Shown: positions 8,274-18,505, counted from the stretch's first letter. The stretch is DNA of 64,000 bases from Sporosarcina highlanderae (GCF_030433715.1 NZ_JAROCC010000008.1:116363-180362); one strand, 5' to 3'. Program-made: numbers and translations. The notes: generated by a model from the sequence alone, not told the origin.

Positions 8274-9020
8274 TCACAGTGTCCTCTCATAGGTCTCAAT
8301 CCCAAGTCTTGCATTATACGTATACCCTATATTCTCGATGATTTCTTTTACTGTTTTCACACCAATTTGCGAATAGGCCCGATTTAATGTCAACGTATTA
8401 TTCGTTGCATATTCGGGCCATTCTTTCCGCGTTGAATAGGGTGTATTCACGAAATAATAGGCTTCGATTTTGCCGATCCTCTCATAGTCAGTTCGACGAA
8501 TCAATGGCCTTAGATAGCCCATTTGTTCAATTAACTTTTTCGCCTCGTATTTCTGGCCAGCAGTTTCAAAAGACATTTTGGCAGTAAAGATTTTATCGCC
8601 ACGCGAATTCCATAGCTCGGTCGGACGATAAATATGGATGTTTAGATCATGGAAGGTGACAAGTTTTTTCTCAACAATTTTCTTTTCCGCCGTGATTTTG
8701 TCGTAATTATACTTGACGCCAAGCAGCTGCAAAATTTCAATCGTTGCACTTGGCCCGCTACCACTGTATCCGCAGGTTGCACCATTTAACCAAATTTCCC
8801 GTTCACTTTCTTCATTCCTCAAGATTAACGTATAGTTTCTAAATTGAATTTCCCTTTTCCCTTCATCCAAATAAACATCGGGAACATTTCGATAGATTAC
8901 CGGTATATCTTCATCGTTAAAATATACTTCAAAACTCGACACTTCATCCAATAAATCCAAATTCGATTTAATAAACTTTACTGTGCTATGTGGATCAGCA
9001 CTATACCGAATGATTTCCAT
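8274..9020 (-). CDS. Hypothetical protein
   Basis: A 248-residue soluble protein that I do not recognise. It has no signal peptide or membrane segment. The N-terminal half contains many beta-like stretches (SSFEVYFNDEDIPVIYRNV, KREIQFRNYTLILRN) and a glycine-rich GATCGYSGSGPSATIEILQLLG segment. The C-terminal half is basic with a KTVKEIIENIGYTYNARLG helix. The start ATG follows AAGGGAGG at about ten bases. It is monocistronic between a convergent operon and the citrate-sensing cluster. Confidence 0.65.
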   Translation of the reverse strand: MEIIRYSADPHSTVKFIKSNLDLLDEVSSFEVYFNDEDIPVIYRNVPDVYLDEGKREIQFRNYTLILRNEESEREIWLNGATCGYSGSGPSATIEILQLLGVKYNYDKITAEKKIVEKKLVTFHDLNIHIYRPTELWNSRGDKIFTAKMSFETAGQKYEAKKLIEQMGYLRPLIRRTDYERIGKIEAYYFVNTPYSTRKEWPEYATNNTLTLNRAYSQIGVKTVKEIIENIGYTYNARLGIETYERTL

Positions 9021-9122
9021 GTTATATATTCCTCCCTTTAGATTGCTCTAAAGAAAGGTATGATGGAATGGTATGTAAATAGCACTTAGTATGCTCAGGA
9101 CACGCCCAGTGCCAAAGCCGCC

Positions 9123-10109
9123 CTAATCCACCAACCCTGATCCCTCTAACAACTGGCGATACATTCTCTCCTGCTCCTCCAAAAATCTCTTCGCCTCACT
9201 ACTTCCTTTATAAAATGACTCCCATTTGTATTTCCTTATCAACTTCCTCCACGCCTCGGTTTCAGTCATCTTTTTTATCGTTTGATTCCAATAAGCAATT
9301 TCTTCTTCAGTCATATCTGGGGGCCCCATAATGCCTCTCCAATGCGGGAATACCATGTCGACGCCTTGCTCTTTCCAAGTGGCAACATCCTCTAATCCTT
9401 CAAGACGTTCGTCCGATGTGACAGCTATGACTTTGAACTGATGCGTCTGATGTTCATCAATAAATTCAGAAACGGAGGAAATCGCTACGTCTATTTGCCC
9501 GTAAAGTAACTGGTCTACGATGTCTCCGCCGCTATCATACACTAAAAAATTCAACTTCAATACATCAACTCCGAAGGCTTTGGCAGCTTGTAAAAAAGAT
9601 AGATGATCATTGTTTGCAAGACCTGGTGCGACAGCAATTTTTAAGGACGACGGGTCTTCTTTCAACTGTTCCAACAATTCTTTCGCATCTTGAAATGGAG
9701 AATTATTTGGCACTGCAACAGCAATCCATTCTGTTGTCAGAATTGCGAGAGGCGTAAAATCCCGAAACTGCAATTTACTTTGTCCAACGAGATGATTTGT
9801 CAACAGGAGACTTGAATTGAAAGCAATATGGTGACCATCTTGATTGGACAAGTGTTGCCAACCAACTTCTCCGCTGCCTCCCGGCTTATTCACAACGTGA
9901 ATGTCCTGTTCCACTAATTTTTCCTCTATCAAGATTTGTCGGACTGCATGTGCTGCGGTATCCCATCCACCGCCGGCCGATGCCGGAGCGATAATTTCGA
10001 TCGCTACCGTTGGGAAATCCTGATCACCTATGTCAGCTTTGCTTCCGGCGGAACATGCCGGCAATAGCAGTATGAAACCAATTAAAAACGAGCGAATGAC
10101 TTTTTTCAT
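9123..10109 (-). CDS. yflP: TctC-family solute receptor (YflP-like)
   Basis: A 328-residue lipoprotein with signal peptide and lipobox LLPAC (Cys19), followed by the Bug/TctC tricarboxylate receptor fold: IEIIAPASAGGGWDTAAHAVRQIL, VVNKPGGSGEVGWQHL and the P-F/A linker of the family. It binds carboxylates such as citrate outside the membrane. No TctA/TctB membrane subunits are in the window. In Bacillus subtilis the similar yflP follows citS-citT, and the same order is seen here, so an auxiliary citrate-sensing role is as likely as transport. It is separated from citT by a terminator-like hairpin (10138-10163), suggesting reduced or independent expression. Confidence 0.85.
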   Translation of the reverse strand: MKKVIRSFLIGFILLLPACSAGSKADIGDQDFPTVAIEIIAPASAGGGWDTAAHAVRQILIEEKLVEQDIHVVNKPGGSGEVGWQHLSNQDGHHIAFNSSLLLTNHLVGQSKLQFRDFTPLAILTTEWIAVAVPNNSPFQDAKELLEQLKEDPSSLKIAVAPGLANNDHLSFLQAAKAFGVDVLKLNFLVYDSGGDIVDQLLYGQIDVAISSVSEFIDEHQTHQFKVIAVTSDERLEGLEDVATWKEQGVDMVFPHWRGIMGPPDMTEEEIAYWNQTIKKMTETEAWRKLIRKYKWESFYKGSSEAKRFLEEQERMYRQLLEGSGLVD

Positions 10110-10137
10110 CGAACTTTCCCCACTTTCAAGTTAAAAA

Positions 10138-10163
10138 TTGAGCACCCCTATAAGGATGCTCAA
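10138..10163 (-). terminator. Intercistronic hairpin between citT and the TctC gene
   Basis: TTGAGCA / TGCTCAA arms; the minus-strand reading continues TTTTTAAC. It overlaps the last codons of citT, so it acts as a terminator or partial terminator after the regulator. Confidence 0.6.
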
Positions 10164-10834
10164 ACCATAAAGTATTTCCTTTCGGGGCGGCCGACAATTC
10201 CATATTCCAACTCCGCTTTCATTTTGCCTATCGACACAAGATACTCCATATACCTTCGTGCGGTTGTTCTTGAAACACCAATCTGTTCGCCGATTTCTTC
10301 AACGGTCGTGCCCTCTGAAAAATTCTTCATTGTTTCTATGACCTTCGAAAGTGTCAGCGCATTGATCCCTTTCGGCAATTCCTCTTGTTGCGGTGTTTCG
10401 AAGGAGGGCTTGCTGAATAATTGGTCAACTAATGATTGTTCGACTGGATTGTCTGATTCAAGTATTGACTTCCTCTTTTTAAATTGCTCAATGACCTCTT
10501 GCAACTTCTGCAACTGCAATGGTTTAATCAGATAATAAAAGGCACCTGCTTTGACACTTCTTTCAAGGATTTCCATATCTTTTGCAGCCGTGATCATGAT
10601 GAAACTAAGATCAGGGTATGTCTTTTTCAGTTCAACAACCAAGTCGATCCCCAACTGATCGGGCATGTATATGTCAACAAGCAGAAGATCGATTTTTTCC
10701 TTTTGAAAATACCCGTGAACTTCCTCTGCCCGTAATGCCTTCCCTACGACCCGAATGCCTTCAATACTTTCCAAAAATTGTTGATGGATCTCCGCAATTC
10801 GATAATCGTCTTCTACGATTAAAACATTTAACAT
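10160..10834 (-). CDS. citT: Response regulator, CitT/DcuR family
   Basis: A receiver domain (about residues 1-120: acidic pocket EDD, phosphoacceptor in LLVDIYMPDQLG, Thr in MITAA and Lys in LIKPLQ) is joined to a C-terminal winged helix with GINALTLSKV, SRTTARRYMEYLV and GRPERKYF. This layout and these motifs match Bacillus CitT, which activates citrate uptake genes. The start at ATG 10834 follows GAAAGGTG; a GTG at 10843 would overlap the kinase stop codon. Its five-base spacing from citS indicates translational coupling. Confidence 0.88.
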   Translation of the reverse strand: MLNVLIVEDDYRIAEIHQQFLESIEGIRVVGKALRAEEVHGYFQKEKIDLLLVDIYMPDQLGIDLVVELKKTYPDLSFIMITAAKDMEILERSVKAGAFYYLIKPLQLQKLQEVIEQFKKRKSILESDNPVEQSLVDQLFSKPSFETPQQEELPKGINALTLSKVIETMKNFSEGTTVEEIGEQIGVSRTTARRYMEYLVSIGKMKAELEYGIVGRPERKYFMV

Positions 10835-10839
10835 TCGTA

Positions 10840-12417
10840 TCACCTTTCAACTCTTTCGGTTTTTGGGATGAAAACTGTAAAGATGGTTCCGCTTTCATTG
10901 CTCGACCATTGAATATCCCCACCGAGATTTTGAATCGCACTTTTTACATTCGATAGACCGTATCCGTGGTCTGCCTTGCCCTTCGTAGAAAAACCTTGTG
11001 TGAAAATCTTATCTGCAACATCCGGGAGAATTCCCTTGCCGTTATCCGATACTTCAAAAATAATGTCCTCGCCAATATCCAAGGCAAAGAAATTCACCTC
11101 GCCATTCGGTTGGTCAATGACCTGGTCAAAGGCGTTGTCTATCAGATTGCCGATTATAATCGTTAATAATCCAGTTCCGATGAATGATGGAAGTTCTGCG
11201 ATACTGCTATTTTCATCAATGTTAAAAATGATTTTGTTTTCCGATGCTTTTCCAATTTTTCCAAATAAAATCGCTTGGACGTTTGGATCTTTGATATTTT
11301 CCAATATAAAGGTGTTCGTATGTTGGGTAATATCGATTTCTTCTTGTATCATTTTGACCGCTTCGTTGTACTTATGCAGTTGCAATAAAGCCGAGATGAC
11401 GTAAAGTTTATTCATATATTCATGCGTTTGGGCCCGTAGGTCATCCGAGTACTTCGTCACTTCGAACAATGTATTGACGAGTTCATTCATTTCCGTCTTA
11501 TCTTTGAATGTAATGACTGTCCCGGAAGTGGCGATCTTTTGTAACGGTACAATCGTCATGATTAACGTTTTTTGATTGATCGTTATCTCGAAGGATAAAG
11601 GCTTATTTGAAATATCTATTAGGTCAGAGTCTTGTAAAGTCGGAAAAATGGACTGTATGGGTTTTCCTTTATAATCGCTTGTTATGTTCAAAATCTTTCT
11701 TGCTGCCGTGTTGATGATCTTTATTTTCCCTTCACCATCAGTGGCAATAAGTCCCTCCGAAATTGAAGCAAGAACTGCATGTCGTTCCATGTAGAAATTT
11801 GCAATTTCCTGTGGTTCCATTCCAAAAGTATCTTTGCGGATTTGACGCGCAAGCCAAATGCTTAGTAGAATCCCGATTACAAAAATAGAAAGGGAGAACA
11901 GAGCCAATTTTTTTGTGCGATCAATAACGGTATTTTGTAGGTCTTTCACCAAGTATCCAACCCTAGCAATACCTACTATTTGCCGATCCACGTAAATCGG
12001 TGAAATTGCAACAACGGCAGAGCCGATAATATCATCAGACATCACATTATAGTTACCACCGAAAACAAGCGCTTTCGTCTCATCCCTTATTGGGTGAATT
12101 TCACCAACTTCCTCTGATGACGGGTGAGCAAGGACTGTTCCTTCCCGATCCTTAATGACAATAAACGCCGCTTCCGACTGGGTCATATAGTAATCGACGA
12201 GAGGCTTCAGTTCATCGGTGTTCCCTTCCGCCATCGCCCGCTGAATGGAATCCATTTGCGATAGGATTTTCGTTGTTTGTAATCCCTTTTCCTCTGCATT
12301 TTGGAATACCCGTTTATAATCTGTATATATAAAAAGACTTAACATCAAGAAGACCATTAAAAAGACAAGGAAAACTACTACTATTAAAATCTTTCTTTGC
12401 AAAGATCCTTTAAACAT
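10840..12417 (-). CDS. citS: Sensor histidine kinase, CitS/DcuS family
   Basis: 525 residues: membrane segment 1 (about 10-31), an extracytoplasmic single-Cache domain (about 35-170, with EAAFIVIKDREGTVLAHPS and VDRQIVGIARVGYL), membrane segment 2 (about 172-192), a cytoplasmic PAS (about 215-320, ISEGLIATDGEGKIKIINTAA), then the citrate/malate-type kinase core with phosphoacceptor THEYMNKL and ATP-binding motifs GNLIDNAFDQV, DNGKGI and GYGLSNVKSA. The Cache type senses di- and tricarboxylates. It heads an operon citS-citT followed by the TctC receptor. The ligand (citrate) is inferred from family and order. Confidence 0.9.
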   Translation of the reverse strand: MFKGSLQRKILIVVVFLVFLMVFLMLSLFIYTDYKRVFQNAEEKGLQTTKILSQMDSIQRAMAEGNTDELKPLVDYYMTQSEAAFIVIKDREGTVLAHPSSEEVGEIHPIRDETKALVFGGNYNVMSDDIIGSAVVAISPIYVDRQIVGIARVGYLVKDLQNTVIDRTKKLALFSLSIFVIGILLSIWLARQIRKDTFGMEPQEIANFYMERHAVLASISEGLIATDGEGKIKIINTAARKILNITSDYKGKPIQSIFPTLQDSDLIDISNKPLSFEITINQKTLIMTIVPLQKIATSGTVITFKDKTEMNELVNTLFEVTKYSDDLRAQTHEYMNKLYVISALLQLHKYNEAVKMIQEEIDITQHTNTFILENIKDPNVQAILFGKIGKASENKIIFNIDENSSIAELPSFIGTGLLTIIIGNLIDNAFDQVIDQPNGEVNFFALDIGEDIIFEVSDNGKGILPDVADKIFTQGFSTKGKADHGYGLSNVKSAIQNLGGDIQWSSNESGTIFTVFIPKTERVER

Positions 12418-12485
12418 TTTTTCACCAATTTCTGTCTTGAAGTTACAACTCTATTATACCAACATCGGATGAGTCTTGTATTCAA

Positions 12486-13220
12486 TTATCTCAAGTTTTC
12501 AATAACAAGCTGAAGGATAATCGCTACCGTTACAACCCGAAGGATTGGTTTAACATATTTTGGGTTCAACTTTTGAGCGATCCGCACACCTACTTGTGCC
12601 CCTGTCACTGAACCAAGAAGCAGGGCAATTGTCATCGGCCAAATGATCATTCCCGTTGAGATATAACTGATAGAAGCCCCAAAGCAACTTGCAAATGTAG
12701 CAAGTCGCACGTACCCGACTGCCCGGATGTAGGCAACATTCAAATATCCAAATAAATAAAGCATTAATGTCCCTTGGCCAGGACCGAATACTCCGTCATA
12801 GATTCCAATTCCATAAAGGCCGGGAACGCTTATTTTCGAGAAACGGAGCGGTTCATTCCCACTAAAATTCCCCTTTGATAAAAACGAAGTGATGAATGCA
12901 AAGATGAGTAAACAAATTGCTACCCAATACAGGTTTTTCGCAGACATCTGTGAAGCAATATATCCACCGCTAATTCCTCCAGCAAGACTTACAGGGATAA
13001 TCCAGAACGATTCTTTGAATGAAATCTCTTTCCTTCTGAGTAATACGTAAAAACTGGAAAATGCACTGACAGTATTCGATACTTTATTCGCTCCGATGGC
13101 CGAATGGATCGGGAGTCCCATTAACAGCATTGAAGGTAGACTGATCAGACCGCCTCCCCCTGCAAGTGTGCCTAAAGTTGTAGCGACGATCCCAATGAAA
13201 AAAATAAGAACATATTCCAT
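12486..13220 (-). CDS. TauE/SafE-family permease
   Basis: 244 residues from the preferred ATG (GAGGGG eight bases upstream; a TTG at 13244 is in frame but overlaps that site). About eight membrane segments with the duplicated family glycine-rich motifs: TLGTLAGGGGLISLPSMLLMG near the N-terminus and GPGQGTLMLYLFGY in the second half. Members export sulfite, sulfonates or organic anions. It lies 25 bases after the MFS gene, so the two probably share a transcript, and just upstream of citS on the same strand. The substrate is unknown. Confidence 0.85.
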   Translation of the reverse strand: MEYVLIFFIGIVATTLGTLAGGGGLISLPSMLLMGLPIHSAIGANKVSNTVSAFSSFYVLLRRKEISFKESFWIIPVSLAGGISGGYIASQMSAKNLYWVAICLLIFAFITSFLSKGNFSGNEPLRFSKISVPGLYGIGIYDGVFGPGQGTLMLYLFGYLNVAYIRAVGYVRLATFASCFGASISYISTGMIIWPMTIALLLGSVTGAQVGVRIAQKLNPKYVKPILRVVTVAIILQLVIENLR

Positions 13221-13245
13221 TGCATTAACCCCTCTATTCCCCAAA

Positions 13246-14391
13246 TTATGTATTGACTTCTTCTTGATTTTTACGCGGTTTCATAATAAACGCCCCACCT
13301 ATTAAAAAGGCGCCACTCACGTAAAAGACGGACACAACACCAATCCATCCGCCGACTGCGCCAAAAAGCACTGGTGCGATGAATTGGGAAAGGCGATTAG
13401 TCATCAAACGAATACCTAACACTTCGCCGGTTCGTGATTTTGGTGAAGCATTGTAAGTCGTCGTCATGGAGATCGGTTGTCCACATCCTAAGCCAAACCC
13501 CATCAGACAACTGAAAACGAAAAAGAGAATAACATTATGCGAGATTGAAAAACATAGAAAGGAAGCGCCCGCAAGTAAAATGGAAGTAAATAAAACGACT
13601 TCCCGACCCATCACTTGTAGTAATTTAGGCAAGACAAAACGGATCGTCATCATAGCTAATCCCTGAATCGATAGAATCCAACCAATTGTCGTGGTCGAGA
13701 GTCCGATATCCGTTCCGTAAAGCGGGAAATACGCTACAAAAATGTCTTTCGAATAAAGCACAAGCGCACTTGAAAATAATGCCTTTTGAATCAGTGGATC
13801 CTTTACCAACTGCAACGAGGCACCAAAACTCACTTTTTCAGTAGGCTGTTCTTTGATCGTGACGGGTATGAAAATAGCAAAAACGATTAATAGAATACTA
13901 ATGATCATCGACACAAGAAAACCGGCGGAGTAAGAGATATGATCGGCTAAATAGCCACCCATGACAGGACCAACCAACGCACCGCCCGCGACAGCCAACG
14001 CAAACATACTAAAATAATAATCCCGGGTTTCTTTCGTCGCGTCATTCCCAAGGACATTTTGCAACGATAACGCAATAAAAACATTGGACGTTCCAACAAG
14101 GATTTGACTCACATATAACGACCAAATCGATTCAAATAAATAAGGGAACAACATTCCGAGAGCCATTCCGATTAAACCGAAAATGACAGGAAGACGGTCA
14201 CCAATCGTATCGGCGATCTTTCCCGCCTGGATGGCGATTAATAATGGCAGTGCGGCAAAAGATGCCGTCAATAATCCGATTTCGAGCATCGAAGCATTCA
14301 TTTCATAGGCAGATAATGTGAGTAGTGGTCGGGTTGCATTGATCACGATTTGAAAACCTAACACGATGATTAACACATTTCGTAAAACCAT
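13246..14391 (-). CDS. MFS transporter
   Basis: About 381 residues with twelve membrane segments and the MFS loop signature AGKIADTIGDRLPVIFG between segments 2 and 3. It resembles drug/metabolite exporters of the DHA type (start VLRNVLIIVLGFQIVINATRPLL). ATG 14391 is preferred, with AGAGG upstream; ATG 14412 is in frame but lacks a comparable site. It forms a likely pair with the TauE permease. A terminator upstream (14488-14524) insulates it from the ABC operon. Confidence 0.82.
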   Translation of the reverse strand: MVLRNVLIIVLGFQIVINATRPLLTLSAYEMNASMLEIGLLTASFAALPLLIAIQAGKIADTIGDRLPVIFGLIGMALGMLFPYLFESIWSLYVSQILVGTSNVFIALSLQNVLGNDATKETRDYYFSMFALAVAGGALVGPVMGGYLADHISYSAGFLVSMIISILLIVFAIFIPVTIKEQPTEKVSFGASLQLVKDPLIQKALFSSALVLYSKDIFVAYFPLYGTDIGLSTTTIGWILSIQGLAMMTIRFVLPKLLQVMGREVVLFTSILLAGASFLCFSISHNVILFFVFSCLMGFGLGCGQPISMTTTYNASPKSRTGEVLGIRLMTNRLSQFIAPVLFGAVGGWIGVVSVFYVSGAFLIGGAFIMKPRKNQEEVNT

Positions 14392-14487
14392 AGGTACTCG
14401 CCTCTTCTTCATCCCGGAATTAAAGCTATGTCCAGTCTAATTTTCTAAAGTCCTTAATCCAATACGCAAGCTGAAAAAAATTAGTAA

Positions 14488-14524
14488 AAAGACCCCTTTC
14501 CCCAACCGTTGAAGGAGTCTTTTT
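14488..14524 (-). terminator. Terminator of the first peptide-importer operon
   Basis: AAAGACcCCTT / GAAGGaGTCTTT with T-runs on both sides; on the minus strand it directly follows the last ATPase gene. Confidence 0.8.
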
Positions 14525-14528
14525 CCGT

Positions 14529-15551
14529 TTATTTATCATATAGATGACAGGCAATGTGATGGCCATTCGCAATTTCTTTCTTCATCGGGACTTCCATTTT
14601 ACATCGATCCATTGCAAAAGGACACCGGGTGTGGAACACACAGCCCGAAGGAGGATTCATCGGAGATGGTAATTCACCTTCAAGGATGATCCGTTCCTTT
14701 TTCGCGCCCGATTTTGGAACAGGTACTGCCGATAAAAGCGCCTGTGTATAAGGATGCAACGGGTTGGCAAACAGTTCATCCGTAGGTGCTTCTTCCACTA
14801 ATTTCCCAAGGTACATGACACCGATCCGATCGGAAACATGTCGAATGACACTCATATCATGTGAGATGAAAAGATAACTTAAATCGAAATCACTCTGTAA
14901 AGTTTTCAGCAAGTTCAAGATTTGTGATTGAATTGATACGTCCAATGCCGAAACAGGCTCATCCATGATCAATAATTTCGGATTCAAGATAAGCGCACGC
15001 GCAAGCCCGATCCGTTGCCGTTGCCCACCCGAAAACTCATGTGGATAACGGAAATAATGTTCAAGTTGCAAACCGACTTTACTTAAGATTTCCATGACGA
15101 TTTCCGTTCGCTCTTTCGGCGTTCCGATGTTATGGATGACTAACGGCTCTTCAAGTGTCTTTCCAATCCGTTTTCTTGGATTCAATGAAGAATAGGGATC
15201 CTGGAAAACCATTTGAATATCCTGACGCACTTTGCGCAACTCTTGTCCCGAAAGTTTGAAAATATCCTTTCCATTATAGATGGCTTCGCCTTCCGTCGGC
15301 TCGATTAATTTCAACAATGTACGCCCTGTTGTACTTTTCCCGCAGCCGGATTCCCCAACAAGGCCATACGTTTCACCTTTCAGGATGGAAAACGAAACGT
15401 CATTCACCGCTTGGACATAAGTCTGTTCTTTGTTGAATTGTAAAAGGCTTTTTTTCACAGGAAAGAATTTCTTCACATTTTTAATTTCCAAAAGGGTTTC
15501 TTTGCTTTCGATCTTTTGTTCATTGCTGGATTCAAGAGTAAGTGTGGACAT
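14529..15551 (-). CDS. Peptide/nickel ABC importer ATPase (OppF/DppF type)
   Basis: 340 residues. Walker [11 protein letters not shown]-loop [13 protein letters not shown], signature [15 protein letters not shown], Walker [13 protein letters not shown] and the H-switch in LFISHD, then the oligopeptide-transporter C-terminal domain with a [15 protein letters not shown] cluster that binds a 4Fe-4S centre in related ATPases. The start at ATG 15551 is nine bases after AGGAGGG and overlaps the end of the preceding ATPase by 20 bases. It is the last gene of a five-gene leftward operon. Confidence 0.92.
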   Translation of the reverse strand: MSTLTLESSNEQKIESKETLLEIKNVKKFFPVKKSLLQFNKEQTYVQAVNDVSFSILKGETYGLVGESGCGKSTTGRTLLKLIEPTEGEAIYNGKDIFKLSGQELRKVRQDIQMVFQDPYSSLNPRKRIGKTLEEPLVIHNIGTPKERTEIVMEILSKVGLQLEHYFRYPHEFSGGQRQRIGLARALILNPKLLIMDEPVSALDVSIQSQILNLLKTLQSDFDLSYLFISHDMSVIRHVSDRIGVMYLGKLVEEAPTDELFANPLHPYTQALLSAVPVPKSGAKKERIILEGELPSPMNPPSGCVFHTRCPFAMDRCKMEVPMKKEIANGHHIACHLYDK

Positions 15552-16548
15552 CTGCGATTCCCTCCTGATTCTTAAGGATTTTTTCAAAATGCCAGCATTT
15601 CACTTTTTGTGTAGCAGTGTATTCCGTGACAGGAGGTGCAGACGCAACGCATTTTTCATCCGCAAATGGACAACGCGCCGCAAAACGGCATCCTTTCGGC
15701 ACGCGTGTCAACGGCGGCACTGTTCCTTCTATTGTATGTAGCATCGCGGACCGGTCCCCGTCTAATTGAGGAATCGATTTTATAAGCCCCTGTGTATAAG
15801 GATGTAAAGGTCTATCGAATAATTCCTCAATACTAGCTTCCTCCACGATCTCCCCTAAGTACATGACAACGACCCGTGAACAGAGATCAGCTACGACACC
15901 AAGATCATGCGTGATGAAGATGATGCCCATATCCAGTTCTTCGTTCAGATTGTTCATCAGGTCCAGGATTTGAGCTTGGATTGTAACGTCAAGTGCGGTT
16001 GTAGGCTCATCTGCGATCAACAGCTTCGGACGGCAAGCAAGCGCCACTGCGATCATCGCACGCTGTCTCATCCCGCCGGAAAGATTATGCGGATATTCCT
16101 TCGCTCTTTTCTCAGGCGATGGAATCCCGACAAGTCGTAATAGTTCAATTGCTTTTTCTTCCGCTTCTTTTTTACTTGCATTTTGATGCAAAATGATAGA
16201 CTCTGCAATTTGGCGACCGACTGTGTGCACAGGATTTAGTGTACTGAGAGGATCTTGGAAGATCATCGAGATGTCATTTCCTCTAACTTTATTAATCTGT
16301 CTTTTATTGAGTTTAAGAAGATTTCTGCCGTTAAAGTTGATTTCCCCTTCGTATTCGACTGTCCCTTCTTCGAAAAGGCGTAGGATCGTTTGGGACATTA
16401 CGCTTTTCCCACAACCCGATTCACCTACGACGCCGACGATTTCCCCTTTTTTGACGTTGAACGATACTCCGTTAACAGCCGTCACATGGCCTGTTTCCGT
16501 ATAAAAGTGGGTTTTGAGGTTCTTAATATCCAAAAGTACATCTGACAT
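15532..16548 (-). CDS. Peptide/nickel ABC importer ATPase (OppD/DppD type)
   Basis: 338 residues: Walker [11 protein letters not shown]-loop [13 protein letters not shown], signature [15 protein letters not shown], Walker [14 protein letters not shown]-loop ITHDLG, and the C-terminal oligopeptide-type extension with [15 protein letters not shown]. It forms the ATPase heterodimer with the next gene. The ATG overlaps the stop codon of the upstream permease gene by one base (TAATG), with GGAGG ten bases before it, which indicates coupled translation. Confidence 0.92.
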   Translation of the reverse strand: MSDVLLDIKNLKTHFYTETGHVTAVNGVSFNVKKGEIVGVVGESGCGKSVMSQTILRLFEEGTVEYEGEINFNGRNLLKLNKRQINKVRGNDISMIFQDPLSTLNPVHTVGRQIAESIILHQNASKKEAEEKAIELLRLVGIPSPEKRAKEYPHNLSGGMRQRAMIAVALACRPKLLIADEPTTALDVTIQAQILDLMNNLNEELDMGIIFITHDLGVVADLCSRVVVMYLGEIVEEASIEELFDRPLHPYTQGLIKSIPQLDGDRSAMLHTIEGTVPPLTRVPKGCRFAARCPFADEKCVASAPPVTEYTATQKVKCWHFEKILKNQEGIADVHTYS

Positions 16549-17486
16549 TACGCAACTTCCTCCTTCCCTTTTACTGCCTTGGAACGCTTTTTCGTAACCT
16601 TTTTATAATGCGGATCCATGATATCCCGTAGCCCGTCTCCCATTGAGTTCAACCCGATAACAGCAATGATAATCAAAAGCCCCGGGAATACAGTCATCCA
16701 CCAAGCATTGAAGATGACCAGCTTTCCGTCATATAAAATATTCCCCCAACTTGGTGCCGGCGCAGGAATCCCCGCTCCAAGGAAACTCAACGCGGCTTCC
16801 GTAATAATTGAATCGGCAAAAATGAAAGTCGCCTGTACGATTAGCGGTGACAATACGTTTGGTGCAACATGCAGCCAAATTATACGAGTTGAACTTGCGC
16901 CTTGCGCTTTCATTGCCTCAATATACGTCTGTTCACGAACGACAAGTGCAGCCGATCGAACAATACGTGCGACGTATGGTGTGAAAACAATACTCAATGC
17001 GATGATAACGTTTTCAACTTTCGGACCTAAAGCTGCCATTAGAGCGATTGCCAAAAGAATTCCAGGAATAGCCATCAAACCATCGCAGATCCGCATTAAA
17101 ATCTGGTCCAACCGTTTATAATAACTGGCGTATAAACCGATGGCGAGACCAATTATGGACGTGATGATTGCGATCGACAAACCAACACTAATAGAAGCCC
17201 TTGCACCATATACAATTCGTGTAAGCAAGTCCCTTCCGAAATTATCCGTTCCTAATAAATGATCCGCATTTGGTGCTTGAAGCCTGTTGTTCACTTCGAG
17301 ATCCAACGGACCATAGCTTGTCAAATAAGGACCGACAAAGCTTAAAAGCATTAAAAATATGACAATTACTAATCCAATTACCATTGAATAATTGGAAAAG
17401 AAACGTTTTTTCAGTAGCTGCTGTTGCTCTTTCTTCAATTTCTTTCTTGCCTCTGACAGCGTTAACGTGCTCCCTATGTTCTCCAT
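16548..17486 (-). CDS. Peptide/nickel ABC importer permease (OppC/DppC type)
   Basis: 312 residues: a 38-residue cytoplasmic start, membrane segment 1 (about 32-55), the N-terminal OppC domain with LLGTDNFGRDLLTRIVYGAR, and five further membrane segments of the binding-protein-dependent transport fold, including the EAA loop (EAMKAQGASSTRIIWLHVAPN) that docks onto the ATPase. The start follows AAGGAGG. It pairs with the permease encoded just upstream. Confidence 0.92.
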   Translation of the reverse strand: MENIGSTLTLSEARKKLKKEQQQLLKKRFFSNYSMVIGLVIVIFLMLLSFVGPYLTSYGPLDLEVNNRLQAPNADHLLGTDNFGRDLLTRIVYGARASISVGLSIAIITSIIGLAIGLYASYYKRLDQILMRICDGLMAIPGILLAIALMAALGPKVENVIIALSIVFTPYVARIVRSAALVVREQTYIEAMKAQGASSTRIIWLHVAPNVLSPLIVQATFIFADSIITEAALSFLGAGIPAPAPSWGNILYDGKLVIFNAWWMTVFPGLLIIIAVIGLNSMGDGLRDIMDPHYKKVTKKRSKAVKGKEEVA

Positions 17487-17523
17487 ACTATTCCTCCTTA
17501 CCGCTTAACAATAGATCCACTGT

Positions 17524-18474
17524 CTATTTTTCTTCCAATCGAACACGAGGATCAATGACTCCATAAAGGATATCAATGACCAGGTTCAGCATGACATAAA
17601 CGAATGTTACAAATAGAACAATCCCTTGGATGACCGTATAATCACGTCTTGCAACTGAATTGATGATCAATGAACCGATGCCTGGGATATTGAAAATTGT
17701 TTCCGTTACAACAGCCCCTGTCACCAATCCACCGAATGTGATACCGATAACTGTCAAGATTGGAAGGAAAGCGTTCTGCAATGCATGGCCGTAAATGATT
17801 CGTCTTTCGACTACCCCTTTTGCCCTTGCCATTTTGATATAATTTGTGTTCAATACTTCTAACATGGAGGATCTTGTCATCCTTGCAATCAAAGCTGCTT
17901 GGATGGATCCCAACGAAATGGCTGGCATGATTAGATATTTAATATGATTCCATAATCCACTATCCAACGGCCGGTATCCTGCGACTGGCAACCATTGTAA
18001 TTTCACTCCGATAAGTAATACTAAAAACAATGCTAACAGGAAACTCGGGATTGCCATTCCAAGTAACGAGAACCCCATAACTGTTTGGTCTGTAGCTGTC
18101 CCTCTTTTAATTGCAGCGATGATTCCAAGTGGAATAGCGATAAGCAAGGCGACAATCTCCGCTAAGATCGCGAGCGATAATGTCGGTCCGATGTGACTCA
18201 TAATCGCGTCATTCACCGACATATTCATATGGTAAGAAGAGCCAAGATCCCCGATTGCAGCCTTTTTAACCCAATTGAAATATTGCACATGGATCGGCTG
18301 GTCCAATCCAAGCTGCTTCTTCGCATCCGCAATTTGTTCAGGAGTCGCTTCCTCCCCTAACATATAAGTCGTCGGATCTCCAGGCGTAAGATGGATGATT
18401 GAAAAAATAACAATAGAAACAATAAATAATACTGGTATCAGCGAAAATAAACGCTTAATAATGTATGACCACAT
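17524..18474 (-). CDS. Peptide/nickel ABC importer permease (OppB/DppB type)
   Basis: 316 residues starting MWSYIIKRLFSLIPVLFIVS with the family TPGDPT motif after segment 1, six membrane segments and the EAA loop (KMARAKGVVERRIIYGHALQNA). The start follows GAAGGAGGT. A hairpin at 18506-18552 separates it from the receptor gene, so the membrane and ATPase genes are probably expressed at a lower level than the receptor. Confidence 0.92.
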   Translation of the reverse strand: MWSYIIKRLFSLIPVLFIVSIVIFSIIHLTPGDPTTYMLGEEATPEQIADAKKQLGLDQPIHVQYFNWVKKAAIGDLGSSYHMNMSVNDAIMSHIGPTLSLAILAEIVALLIAIPLGIIAAIKRGTATDQTVMGFSLLGMAIPSFLLALFLVLLIGVKLQWLPVAGYRPLDSGLWNHIKYLIMPAISLGSIQAALIARMTRSSMLEVLNTNYIKMARAKGVVERRIIYGHALQNAFLPILTVIGITFGGLVTGAVVTETIFNIPGIGSLIINSVARRDYTVIQGIVLFVTFVYVMLNLVIDILYGVIDPRVRLEEK

Positions 18475-18505
18475 GCGTGTTTACCTCCTTCAAGCATAAA
18501 AATAA

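Noticed and set aside
16618..17121. Long rightward frames opposite the ABC permease genes
   Set aside because: They mirror the codon pattern of the real genes on the other strand; no start signals.
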